The notes below the pieces were generated by a model. The model searched no databases and had not been told where the DNA came from. It worked only from the letters and a program-made list of their open reading frames with translations. From Lachnospiraceae bacterium (GTDB lineage Bacteria; Bacillota; Clostridia; Lachnospirales; Lachnospiraceae), in contig CAJTEW010000001.1 in the NCBI GenBank assembly GCA_910575605.1, forward strand, positions 344,049 to 408,048: DNA of 64,000 bases, given 5' to 3'. This document shows positions 1-7,686 of this stretch, one piece after another (positions within the stretch are counted from its first letter, which is position 1; every line of letters starts with the position of its first letter). The position numbers and the translations under genes were made by a program.

Positions 1-571
1 TATCCGACGCATCTCCCATAAGGGCCTTTAAATCAATAAATTCCTTCGGCGTCACCTGATAGCGGGAAAGCACATCCTCTGCATAATAATCCTCCACCTC
101 AGTGCGTCCCTGCTTTGTCTTTGGAATCCGAATCTTCACATGCTCTGTTGCAAGCTGAAGAAGATCTCTGTCCCCAGAGATAACTGCCACCTCCATTCCC
201 TGCTCCTCACAGCGTTTGGAAATCGTTCCCAGAATATCGTCCGCCTCCAGCCCGGCGCACTCCGCAATCTCAATTCCCATACTTCGAAGCACTTCTTTCA
301 TGACAGGAACCTGCTCCCTAAGCTCCTCTGCCATGGGCTTTCTGGTGCCCTTATATTCTGCAAACATCTCATGGCGGAAGGTAGGCGCATGTACGTCAAA
401 AGCCACCGTGAGATATTCTGGCTTCTCCTCCTCTAATATTTTAAACATAATATTGAGAAATCCATAAACCGCATTCGTATGGAGTCCTTCTGCATTTGTA
501 AGGTCCGGGATTCCATAAAACGCCCGGTTCAAAATACTGTGACCGTCTATCAGTACAATCTTTTCACCCAT
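1..571 (-). CDS. polA: DNA polymerase I, N-terminal part (cut by window edge)
   Basis: The 190 codons present encode the 5'-3' exonuclease (FEN-type) domain of DNA polymerase I, which removes RNA primers and displaced 5' ends during lagging-strand synthesis and excision repair. The protein starts MGEKIVLIDGHSILNRAFYG, a hallmark of this family, and carries the acidic metal-binding stretches ECAGLEADD and ISGDRDLLQL. The ATG at 571 sits just behind an AAGGAGG ribosome site. The 3'-5' exonuclease-like and polymerase domains lie beyond the left edge. It starts 23 nt after the stop of the aldo/keto reductase gene and may be co-transcribed with it. Confidence 0.95.
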   Translation of the reverse strand, partial: MGEKIVLIDGHSILNRAFYGIPDLTNAEGLHTNAVYGFLNIMFKILEEEKPEYLTVAFDVHAPTFRHEMFAEYKGTRKPMAEELREQVPVMKEVLRSMGIEIAECAGLEADDILGTISKRCEEQGMEVAVISGDRDLLQLATEHVKIRIPKTKQGRTEVEDYYAEDVLSRYQVTPKEFIDLKALMGDASD

Positions 572-594
572 ACTGCCTCCTTATCCGGCGACTG

Positions 595-1698
595 TTATCC
601 GGCAATTTCCTTAAGTCTTTCTATAATTGGAAGATGCTGTGTGCACGCCTTCTCACACTTTTTGCAGGCAATGCAGTCCGCAGCCTTTGAAGCCGGAATA
701 TCCCAGTGGTTACTAAGCCTGTCCTCAATGGCCTCATGCTGCCCCGTAAGAATTTTCTGGTTATAAGCATCCATAAGCTTCGAAACCGGAATATCCTTCG
801 GGCATCCTTTGCAATAATCACAGCCTGTACAGAGATTATTAAAGGATACTCCCTTATCTTCATATTCCTTTACAATCTCCTCTGCAGTCTTTTCTGTGAG
901 CCCCTCTACTGCCTTCACCGCATCATCTACATGTTCCTTCGTCGTACATCCCGCAAGAGTAATTGTAATCTCCTTATGAGAAGCCACAAAACGCAGAGCC
1001 GCCTGCGGCACCGTAAGCCCTGTCCCTTCTGTCAGATAGGAAAAGCTCTCCGGATTCCTCGGAATCATGCCTCCCCCGAGAGGATTCATAACCACCACGC
1101 CCATTCCCTTTTCATGGGCCGCCTTAATCCCGCTCTGGCGGAATCTGTAATTTAACGCATTATATCCAATCAGCATACCTTTAAATTTGCCAGTATTTAC
1201 AACTGTCTCTATCTCATTTCCCTGCATGTGGGAAGAAAATACAATATTCCGGATCAGTCCTTCTTTTTTTGCGTCCTCAAAAAATTCATAGATTCTCTCC
1301 ATATGCTTTTCCCAGGATTCAATACTTAACATACACCACATATGATAAAAATCTATGTAATCTGTCCTCAGACGGTCAAGAGATGTCTCAAGCCTTCTTC
1401 TAAACATATCCTTTGTCGGGTGCTGATCGCCAATGGTGCCTAAATTTGTCTTCGAGGTTAGGTATACCTTGCTCCTGTCCACCTGGGACAGTGCAATTCC
1501 CGTTACAATTTCACTTTTATCTTCGCAGTAAAACGGAGCTGTATCCCAATAATTAATCCCCTTTTCAAAAGCGTAAAGAGGAATCTGTGCACATTTTTCA
1601 AGCCTTCCTGCCTTGATATCTTCCTCGTCATACCTCATCGTTCCAAGCCCTATTGCTGAAACCTTCATATCTGTATCTCCATACTGTTTATAATACAT
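595..1698 (-). CDS. Aldo/keto reductase with C-terminal 4Fe-4S ferredoxin domain
   Basis: A 367-residue NAD(P)H-dependent oxidoreductase of the aldo/keto reductase superfamily. The barrel part (about residues 1-270) shows the catalytic-type residues D in NYWDTAPFY, the following Y, K in LTSKTN and H in FYHMW. The C-terminal 90 residues carry two cysteine clusters, CTGCDYCKGCP and CIACKKCEKAC, expected to bind [4Fe-4S] centres. This fused form is common in anaerobic Firmicutes, where its substrate is mostly unknown. It may reduce an aldehyde or ketone using ferredoxin-linked electrons, which is inference. A TATAAT-like element lies in the AT-rich 240 nt shared with the divergent XRE gene, but no clear -35 was found. 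Confidence 0.9.
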   Translation of the reverse strand: MYYKQYGDTDMKVSAIGLGTMRYDEEDIKAGRLEKCAQIPLYAFEKGINYWDTAPFYCEDKSEIVTGIALSQVDRSKVYLTSKTNLGTIGDQHPTKDMFRRRLETSLDRLRTDYIDFYHMWCMLSIESWEKHMERIYEFFEDAKKEGLIRNIVFSSHMQGNEIETVVNTGKFKGMLIGYNALNYRFRQSGIKAAHEKGMGVVVMNPLGGGMIPRNPESFSYLTEGTGLTVPQAALRFVASHKEITITLAGCTTKEHVDDAVKAVEGLTEKTAEEIVKEYEDKGVSFNNLCTGCDYCKGCPKDIPVSKLMDAYNQKILTGQHEAIEDRLSNHWDIPASKAADCIACKKCEKACTQHLPIIERLKEIAG

Positions 1699-1837
1699 AA
1701 TATTCCCTCCACTTAAAAATTTTATAGCCTAATATGTATATTATAACTCATTATATAGGAAAAGTAACTAAGAAAATGCAAAGGAACTGCTTAACTATCG
1801 GTTATCAAAAATTTTACAGCTCTTAACTATCCCTCCA

Positions 1838-1866
1838 TTGCACAAAAATATATGACTGTTTATAAT
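1838..1866 (+). promoter_or_regulatory. Sigma-A-type promoter of the XRE regulator gene
   Basis: TTGCAC (1838-1843), a 17-nt spacer, then TATAAT (1861-1866). The expected transcription start near 1873 lies downstream of an alternative in-frame ATG at 1852, which is one reason to place translation start at 1939. Confidence 0.6.
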
Positions 1867-1901
1867 ATTCTTTGTAAAATGGACGAGCCCGTATACTTAT
1901 C

Positions 1902-1919
1902 TGCAGGGCGTGCCCTGCA
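1902..1919. promoter_or_regulatory. Perfect GC-rich palindrome in the XRE leader
   Basis: TGCAGGGC and GCCCTGCA flank a central GT, a perfect 8-bp-arm inverted repeat in otherwise AT-rich leader DNA. It lies about 30 bp past the predicted transcription start and 19 bp before the start codon. It could be an autoregulatory operator for the XRE protein or a leader hairpin next to the ribosome site. Confidence 0.5.
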
Positions 1920-1938
1920 AGAATTGGAGGATAACACT

Positions 1939-3015
1939 ATGGAAATGAAAATAGGTGCAAAACTTATAAAGCTCCGTCAAAGAAAGGGGCTGACCCAGAA
2001 CCAGCTTGCAGAAATGCTTGGTATTTCTGCCCCTGCGGTAAGCAAATGGGAAAATGACAACTCTTACCCTGACATTACTCTTCTCTGTCCCCTTGCAAGG
2101 GCATTGGATACAAATATAGATACCCTGCTGCAATTTGAGGAAACCCTGACAGAGAAAGAAATTCAGGAAAAATTAAATGCCCTTCTTGAATCCACGGTTC
2201 AAAAAGGGCATGAATACGGTGAAGAAATGCTGAACGGACTTTTACACAAATATCCAAATTCCTACGCCTTAAAATTCAATGCGTCTTTAGTCTTTGACAC
2301 CTTCCGCATACTCTTTCCCACAGCAGATAAAGAGCTTCTTGAAAAATGGCATTCGAGAAAAAAAGAACTTCTTACAAATCTGTATTCCTGCGCTGTTTCT
2401 GATTACCGGCAGCAGGCCATATTAAATCTTGCCATCATGGCAATTAATGATGACGATCTCGCCCGGGGTGAACAGCTTTTAAATGAGCTGCCAGAACATG
2501 CCGTGGATACCACTATAGCATGGTTCCAGCTTTATACAAAAAAGAATGAACCAGAGGAAGCCTTGAAGATATCACAAAAGCGTTTATATACCTTTATACG
2601 CCAGGTCCAGTTCTGTCTCACTGCCTTAATGTCCCCCAATCTTGGCTACAGTGATGAACATGCCTTGGAAATCTGTGAAATATACAAAACCATAGACCAG
2701 CTTTTTGGTCTCGGTGGACTGTATGACGGCCTGTTTTTACATATTTATTTAAGAATGAAACGTTATGATGATGCCGCCGCCTGTTTTGTCCATTATGTGG
2801 ATGTAATGGATGGGAATCTCATTCTGCCAAAAAAGGATCTTTTTTCACCGGGACTTGATATTAAGGAACACCAGCCGGCTGTTACAACGGAGCTAAAAAA
2901 AATGCTGTTAAAAGGGCTGGAGGACGAGATATTTAAACCGCTTCTCTCATATCCCGAGTGCAGAGAAGCCATTAAGAAGCTGGAAGCAGACTGCCATTTA
3001 CAAAACGAATTTTAG
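1939..3015 (+). CDS. XRE-family transcriptional regulator with helical C-terminal domain
   Basis: A 358-residue DNA-binding protein. Residues about 5-60 form a Cro/C1-type helix-turn-helix (KLRQRKGLTQNQLAEMLGIS, then AVSKWEND). The remaining 290 residues are predicted helical and may form TPR-like repeats that sense a ligand or partner. The ATG at 1939 was chosen over an in-frame ATG at 1852 because GGAGG lies 9 nt upstream and the -10 element at 1861-1866 falls inside the longer version. The gene stands alone between the aldo/keto reductase and the etf cluster, so its targets are not evident. The palindrome at 1902-1919 is a candidate self-regulatory site. Confidence 0.85.
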   Translation: MEMKIGAKLIKLRQRKGLTQNQLAEMLGISAPAVSKWENDNSYPDITLLCPLARALDTNIDTLLQFEETLTEKEIQEKLNALLESTVQKGHEYGEEMLNGLLHKYPNSYALKFNASLVFDTFRILFPTADKELLEKWHSRKKELLTNLYSCAVSDYRQQAILNLAIMAINDDDLARGEQLLNELPEHAVDTTIAWFQLYTKKNEPEEALKISQKRLYTFIRQVQFCLTALMSPNLGYSDEHALEICEIYKTIDQLFGLGGLYDGLFLHIYLRMKRYDDAAACFVHYVDVMDGNLILPKKDLFSPGLDIKEHQPAVTTELKKMLLKGLEDEIFKPLLSYPECREAIKKLEADCHLQNEF

Positions 3016-3052
3016 ATAGATTTGCGGATCTTAAGTTCCACGATATCGTTAA

Positions 3053-3099
3053 AAAAAGCATAAAGCCTTCCTTAATTTCAATAAGGCTTTATGCTTTTT
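3053..3099. terminator. Bidirectional intrinsic terminator between XRE gene and etfA
   Basis: A 17-bp perfect stem (arms 3053-3069 and 3083-3099) with an A-run on one side and a T-run on the other. It serves the convergent XRE gene (+) and etf operon (-). Confidence 0.85.
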
Positions 3100-3133
3100 A
3101 TGATGAGAAAACTCTTTATTTATCTTCACATCC

Positions 3134-4117
3134 CTACAGCGCCAGATACTCTGTCAGCACATCCTTAAGATCTGCCGCTATACCATAATCCGCTGCACCA
3201 TAGATAGCTGCATCCTCATCCGTATTTACCGCTACAAAGAGCTTCGTATCCTTGATTCCTTCCGTATGCTGGATAGCCCCGGACACGCCAAAAGAAATAC
3301 AGATCTTTGGACGAATGGTAAGCCCCGTCTGGCCAATCTGGTGATTAAAGGGAATCATTTCAGAGTCTACCATCGGTCTTGTTCCACCGATGGCTCCGCC
3401 CACCTTCTCGGCGAATTTCTCAAGCAGTCCGAAATTATCGTCCTCCAAAACGCCTCTTCCGCCGACAACAACGACCTCTGCGCTTAAGATACTTCCGGTC
3501 TCTGCCTCCGCCACAGCTTCTTCAATTACTTCAATTTTGGAGTCTCCAACCTTAATATCATCAAAATACACGATTTTCGCCTGTCCGCCTTCTGCTGCCT
3601 CCTGCGCCGTATACACCCCCGGCCTTACGGTCATCATTTGGGGATAGAAGCCATCTCTGGTAATAATTGTAACAAAAACATTCTCGCCATAGGAAGGCTT
3701 ATTCTGTTTAATATAGTAAGAACCGTCCTCCTTTGTTCCTGCAAGAACCTCTGTACAGTCCGCCGTCATTCCGCAGCCTAATTTCATCGCTGCTCTGGAG
3801 AAAATGGAGCGTCCCTCCGGAGTTGCCGGGATAAGTACACTGGAAGGGGCAATCCTCCTAAGCATCTCCGTAACCGCCTGGCTCACAGCGTCATCCTGCT
3901 GGGAACAGTCCCGCCCAGCGTTTACCGCATAGATTTCCTCTACCCCCAGCCTTTCAAGCTCGGCTGCGATGCCCTCCGCATGTTCTGCAAGCACAATTGC
4001 CTGCACCCGCTCGCCGGTTGTCTTCTGAATCTCCTTTGCCGCTGAAACCAGTTCTGCAGCTACCGGCTCTAGTTTACCTTTATAACTTTCTGCATAAACA
4101 CAAATTCCATTAGCCAT
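3134..4117 (-). CDS. etfA: Electron transfer flavoprotein, alpha subunit
   Basis: A 327-residue ETF alpha subunit, which binds FAD and passes electrons from flavin dehydrogenases to a downstream acceptor. The C-terminal FAD-binding domain shows GGRGV, then GQTGLTIRPKICISFGVSGA, close to the family signature, and IQHTEGI. The start is taken as ATG 4117 (MANGICVYAES) because it lies 4 nt after the etfB stop with an AAAGG ribosome site. A longer reading frame exists but runs into etfB. With etfB and the neighbouring FAD dehydrogenase it probably forms one electron-transfer unit. Whether this ETF bifurcates electrons cannot be judged by eye. Confidence 0.93.
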   Translation of the reverse strand: MANGICVYAESYKGKLEPVAAELVSAAKEIQKTTGERVQAIVLAEHAEGIAAELERLGVEEIYAVNAGRDCSQQDDAVSQAVTEMLRRIAPSSVLIPATPEGRSIFSRAAMKLGCGMTADCTEVLAGTKEDGSYYIKQNKPSYGENVFVTIITRDGFYPQMMTVRPGVYTAQEAAEGGQAKIVYFDDIKVGDSKIEVIEEAVAEAETGSILSAEVVVVGGRGVLEDDNFGLLEKFAEKVGGAIGGTRPMVDSEMIPFNHQIGQTGLTIRPKICISFGVSGAIQHTEGIKDTKLFVAVNTDEDAAIYGAADYGIAADLKDVLTEYLAL

Positions 4118-4121
4118 AGGT

Positions 4122-4913
4122 CTATTTTCCTTTCTCCTCTTCAATAAGGTCCCTAAGCTTCCTTGCAAGCTCTGCCGGCGTTCCTTCAAGCATCCGGGCT
4201 TTTCTTCCCATCTTCGGCGAGAAGGAATCTACAACGGTTGTCGGTGAACCTGCGATCCCTACCTGGTCAAGGGGAAGCATGAGTTCCGCATTGGTATAGG
4301 TTACAAGCGGCTTTGATTTTGCCGCACGCTTTGTACGAAGAGTGGCAAGACGAGGCTCGTTACATCCGAAATTAAAAGATATCATTGCAGGCAATGCACA
4401 TCTGATACTTAACTTCTTATCATGAAACTTTTTTACTGCTACAATCCTGTCAGCCCCGGCCCTGTCATATTTCACTCCCATAGCCTCCACAATATGTGGA
4501 ATATCAAGACATTCTGCCACCATTGCGCCTACCTGCCCAGTTGCTCCGTCCGCCGACAATGCGCCTCCTAAAAGGAGGTCAAACTGGCCATACTTTTTAA
4601 TTGCCGCCGCCAGTACCCTGGCAGTTGCAACCGTATCGCCTCCTGCCAGCGTCCGGTCTGTAATCAGACAGGCTTCGTCGCATCCCAGCGCCATTGCGTC
4701 TCTTAGTGCCTTTTCAGCGTCCGGCGGCCCCATTGTAAATACAACGACCTTCCCTTCTGTCTGTTCCTTAAGCACCATAGCCTCTTCAATGGCATTTAGA
4801 TCAGCCGGATTAATCATACCCTCAGAGCTGGCACGTACAAGCGCATGTGTCTCCGGGTCTACCGATACATCATTTGAAACCGGAACCTGTTTTATAAGAA
4901 CTGCTATATTCAT
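4122..4913 (-). CDS. etfB: Electron transfer flavoprotein, beta subunit
   Basis: A 263-residue ETF beta subunit, the partner of EtfA that holds AMP or a second FAD. The start MNIAVLIKQVPVSNDV, the stretch NAIEEAMVLKE and the nucleotide-site segment LLGGALSADGATGQVGAMVA are typical of the family. It lies 75 nt downstream of the FAD dehydrogenase gene and 4 nt upstream of etfA, in the same direction, so the three genes are likely co-transcribed. No acyl-CoA dehydrogenase is nearby, which suggests the flavin dehydrogenase at 4989-6149 is the electron donor. Confidence 0.93.
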   Translation of the reverse strand: MNIAVLIKQVPVSNDVSVDPETHALVRASSEGMINPADLNAIEEAMVLKEQTEGKVVVFTMGPPDAEKALRDAMALGCDEACLITDRTLAGGDTVATARVLAAAIKKYGQFDLLLGGALSADGATGQVGAMVAECLDIPHIVEAMGVKYDRAGADRIVAVKKFHDKKLSIRCALPAMISFNFGCNEPRLATLRTKRAAKSKPLVTYTNAELMLPLDQVGIAGSPTTVVDSFSPKMGRKARMLEGTPAELARKLRDLIEEEKGK

Positions 4914-4988
4914 GGTTTCCTCCTAAAATCCTTTCTTTCGGTCTGCACTTTGTCCGCGCAGACCCATAAAAAAACAATTACCTGTTTC

Positions 4989-6149
4989 TTACAAAAGCCG
5001 TTTAAATGCCCAGTTCTCAAGAAGCGGTGTGCTCTCCCCGCGCATGATGAGCTTTGCAAGATCACGGGTTGCAGCCGGCGCTTCGATCACACCGTTTCCG
5101 CCGTATCCTGTAGAAAGCATATAACCCTCAACCGGAGTCTCACCTAAAATCGGCCAGAAATCCTTTGGCTCCGCACGATAGGAAAGCCATGAGGAAACAA
5201 GTCCACTGTCTACAATTCCCGGAACCTTAGCCTCAAGCTGATCCAGAAGGAAATCAATGAAGTAGTCGTCTGTTCCGCCTGTTGCCGGTAACTTGTCCGG
5301 GTCCCATTGTCCCGCATGCATCGGATTGCTTAAGTCCATAGAAAGGTGGGACTTGCAGATGAAAATGTTATCTCCTGCCCTAAGTCCGTAGAACTCCGGA
5401 TATTTCAGGACAGGGAATGTATAATTAAGCTTCTTTCCCGGAGGACATAAGAAGAAAGCTTCCGCCTTTGTATGCCAAATCGGTACATCAAGCCCTACCA
5501 TCTCGCCTGTAAATTTGCTCCATGGTCCTGTACAGTCTACAACCACATCAAATTCATATTCTGCTCCGTCGTCTGTCTTAAGACCCTTCACCTTATGATT
5601 CTCTACAACAACCTCCGTAACCTTAACACCCGTCTTCACAACGCCGCCGTTCTTCTGGAATTTCTTTGCATATGTATTGGAAATCATCGTTCCGTCAAAA
5701 TATCCGTCGTCTGCCGTGTAGCCAGCGCCAAGGATATTCTCCGTGGAAATGTCCGGCAGAATCTCTTTGATACGGTCCTTGTCTGTAATATACTCACCCG
5801 TGTAGCCAGCTGCCTTTGCAAGTGCGATACCTGTCTTAATTACCTTTTCCACTTCCTCATTTGTAGCAACTACAAGTGTTCCAGTCTTGTCAAAGCCTGC
5901 GGAACCCTTTTCTTCTTCCTCCATTTTGAGATAAGACTCAAAACCATAAAGTCTTACATCCCAATACCTGTTCTTGAGGGAATCGTCAAACAGACATACC
6001 GTGCCCGCTGACTTCGCTGTGGAAGCTCCGCCAATCGTATCTTTCTCGAAAACAATCACCTCTGCCTCTCCGTCATAAAGACTTAAGTGATAGCCAAGGG
6101 CTGTTCCAGAAATACCTCCGCCGATGATACCGATTTTTTTCTTTGCCAT
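4989..6149 (-). CDS. FAD-dependent oxidoreductase of the DAO (D-amino acid/sarcosine oxidase-like) family
   Basis: A 386-residue flavoprotein. The N-terminal Rossmann dinucleotide motif KKIGIIGGGISGTALGYHLS followed by VIVFEKD is the DAO/GlpD/sarcosine oxidase signature, and the C-terminal GYMLSTGYGGNGVIEAPA closes the FAD site. Start ATG 6149 has a GGAAGG ribosome site; upstream in-frame codons lack one. Because etfB and etfA follow, the reduced flavin is probably reoxidised by ETF rather than O2, making this a dehydrogenase of an amino acid or secondary amine. Sarcosine, another N-methyl amino acid, or a D-amino acid are possible substrates; the sequence does not decide. It lies 83 nt downstream of the M20 carbamoylase gene. 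Confidence 0.85.
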   Translation of the reverse strand: MAKKKIGIIGGGISGTALGYHLSLYDGEAEVIVFEKDTIGGASTAKSAGTVCLFDDSLKNRYWDVRLYGFESYLKMEEEEKGSAGFDKTGTLVVATNEEVEKVIKTGIALAKAAGYTGEYITDKDRIKEILPDISTENILGAGYTADDGYFDGTMISNTYAKKFQKNGGVVKTGVKVTEVVVENHKVKGLKTDDGAEYEFDVVVDCTGPWSKFTGEMVGLDVPIWHTKAEAFFLCPPGKKLNYTFPVLKYPEFYGLRAGDNIFICKSHLSMDLSNPMHAGQWDPDKLPATGGTDDYFIDFLLDQLEAKVPGIVDSGLVSSWLSYRAEPKDFWPILGETPVEGYMLSTGYGGNGVIEAPAATRDLAKLIMRGESTPLLENWAFKRLL

Positions 6150-6232
6150 AATGTTACCTTCCTTTCCTTTTATTTTATCCCTTATGGCAAGGGATTTTAA
6201 CATGAACAGGTCATGTTATTTGCCTCTGTTTC

Positions 6233-7468
6233 TTATAACTTATCTACATTTAAAATAGTCCCAAGCAGCACGTTGCATCCGTTCTCTATATCCTTATCCT
6301 CTGTGTACTCATATCTGGAATGGCTGACTCCGTTTTCACTTGGTACAAAGATCATGGCTGTCGGAAATACGCTTGTCATGATAAGAGAATCATGGAAGGC
6401 GCCACTTGGAATTATGCTGTAATCTATTCCAAGCTCCTCCACTGCTTTTTTAATGTTTTCCTTCACCCAATCAGACATTGGCGCCGGATCATGAAAGGAT
6501 GTGGGGACAAATGTAGAGGAAACTTCATATTTCTTACAAATGTCCCCAAGGGTCTCCTGCAGTTTTTGTTCAACCAGGGACATAATATGGGCTTCTGTGT
6601 CTCTGATTTCCAGGCTGAAGGTGCAGGTGCCTGGAATTACATTGACAGAATGGGGGGTTACCTTTATCGTGCCTACAGTTGCAACGGTAAATTCATTTCC
6701 ACATTCTGTTGTAACCTCTGGTATTCTGTTAATAAATCCTGCTGCCGCCACAAGGGCATCTTTACGGTCCGCCATTGCCGTGCTTCCAGCATGGTTTGCC
6801 TCACCTGTTACCGTAACTTCGTAACGGTTTACACCTGCAATGGAAGATACAATTCCTACAGAAGTTTTTGTCCTATATAACCTTGCTCCCTGTTCCACAT
6901 GGAGCTCTAAAAAGCAATGTATGTCTGCCGGGTTCCTTACCGCCGCCTTTACGCCTTCGCTGGTGATTCCGTATGACTGCATAACCTTTCCCCGCTCTTC
7001 ACCGTATATGTCCAGATCCGAATCGCTGATTCCCGCATCCTGTCCGCATACTGCGCTGCTCCCCGTAAGTCCCTTTCCAAAACGGAAGCCCTCTTCATCT
7101 GTAAAAACAATCACCTCTAAAGGATGCTTGGGCACATATCCTTCTTTTTTAAATATCTCACAGACTTCTAAGGCACCCACACATCCAAGAACACCGTCAT
7201 ACTTTCCTCCGTCAGGCACCGTATCCAGATGGGAGCCCATCAGAATTACCGGGAGACTGTTATCCTGCCCGTCCATACGGGCAATGAGATTACCCGCCGC
7301 ATCTACCCGTGTTGTCATTCCCAAAGTCTCTGCCCATGAAGCAAAAAGCTTTCTTCCCTTTACATCTTCATCAGAAAATGCCATTCTTGTATAGGTTCCG
7401 TCTTCTTTTTTCCCACACTGGTAAATTTCCTCTAACCGCGAAATTACTCGTTTTCCATTTGCTTTCAT
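6233..7468 (-). CDS. M20-family N-carbamoyl amino acid / allantoate amidohydrolase
   Basis: A 411-residue zinc-dependent hydrolase of the HyuC/AllC group, which removes the carbamoyl or ureido group from N-carbamoyl amino acids or allantoate, giving CO2 and ammonia. Metal-site motifs are visible: GSHLDTVPDGGKYDG, TDEEGFRFG, ELHVEQG and the late FVPSENGVSHSRYE, with the dimerisation lid around GEANHAGSTAM. An AAAGGAGG site precedes the ATG at 7468. It is the first gene of a four-gene run (this gene, FAD dehydrogenase, etfB, etfA), so its product amino acid may be the dehydrogenase substrate. A PucR-type regulator is encoded upstream. The specific substrate is unknown. Confidence 0.85.
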   Translation of the reverse strand: MKANGKRVISRLEEIYQCGKKEDGTYTRMAFSDEDVKGRKLFASWAETLGMTTRVDAAGNLIARMDGQDNSLPVILMGSHLDTVPDGGKYDGVLGCVGALEVCEIFKKEGYVPKHPLEVIVFTDEEGFRFGKGLTGSSAVCGQDAGISDSDLDIYGEERGKVMQSYGITSEGVKAAVRNPADIHCFLELHVEQGARLYRTKTSVGIVSSIAGVNRYEVTVTGEANHAGSTAMADRKDALVAAAGFINRIPEVTTECGNEFTVATVGTIKVTPHSVNVIPGTCTFSLEIRDTEAHIMSLVEQKLQETLGDICKKYEVSSTFVPTSFHDPAPMSDWVKENIKKAVEELGIDYSIIPSGAFHDSLIMTSVFPTAMIFVPSENGVSHSRYEYTEDKDIENGCNVLLGTILNVDKL

Positions 7469-7577
7469 GTTACTTGTTTTCCTCCTTTGATCGTTTTATT
7501 TTTTACACTTTTCACAAATCTATATACTTTCTTTTAGGCAAACTGCATAGATGATGTTGATAAAGTATATAAATCTT

Positions 7578-7599
7578 ATCTATATTTCACATTATAGAT
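7578..7599. promoter_or_regulatory. Inverted repeat upstream of the carbamoylase operon
   Basis: ATCTATA and TATAGAT flank 8 nt in the 218-nt gap between pucR and the carbamoylase gene. It is a candidate PucR operator. No convincing -35/-10 pair was found in this gap; the rest is AT-rich. Confidence 0.3.
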
Positions 7600-7642
7600 A
7601 TTTTTTTAACAATATACATCAGAGAAAAAAGATAAAAATAAA

Positions 7643-7677
7643 GGATATTGTTTGTCCATATTGGATAAACAATATCC
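7643..7677 (-). terminator. Intrinsic terminator downstream of pucR-like gene
   Basis: GGATATTGTTT pairs with AAACAATATCC, and the minus-strand transcript continues into TTTATTTTT. It separates the regulator gene transcriptionally from the carbamoylase operon. Confidence 0.8.
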
Positions 7678-7686
7678 CTGTCTTGA

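Noticed and set aside
1852..1938. Upstream ATG for the XRE regulator
   Set aside because: It precedes the predicted transcription start and lacks a ribosome site; the helix-turn-helix begins just after ATG 1939.
5472..6011. Open plus-strand frame of 179 codons opposite the FAD dehydrogenase
   Set aside because: Antisense to a strong gene and cysteine-rich by codon reversal only.
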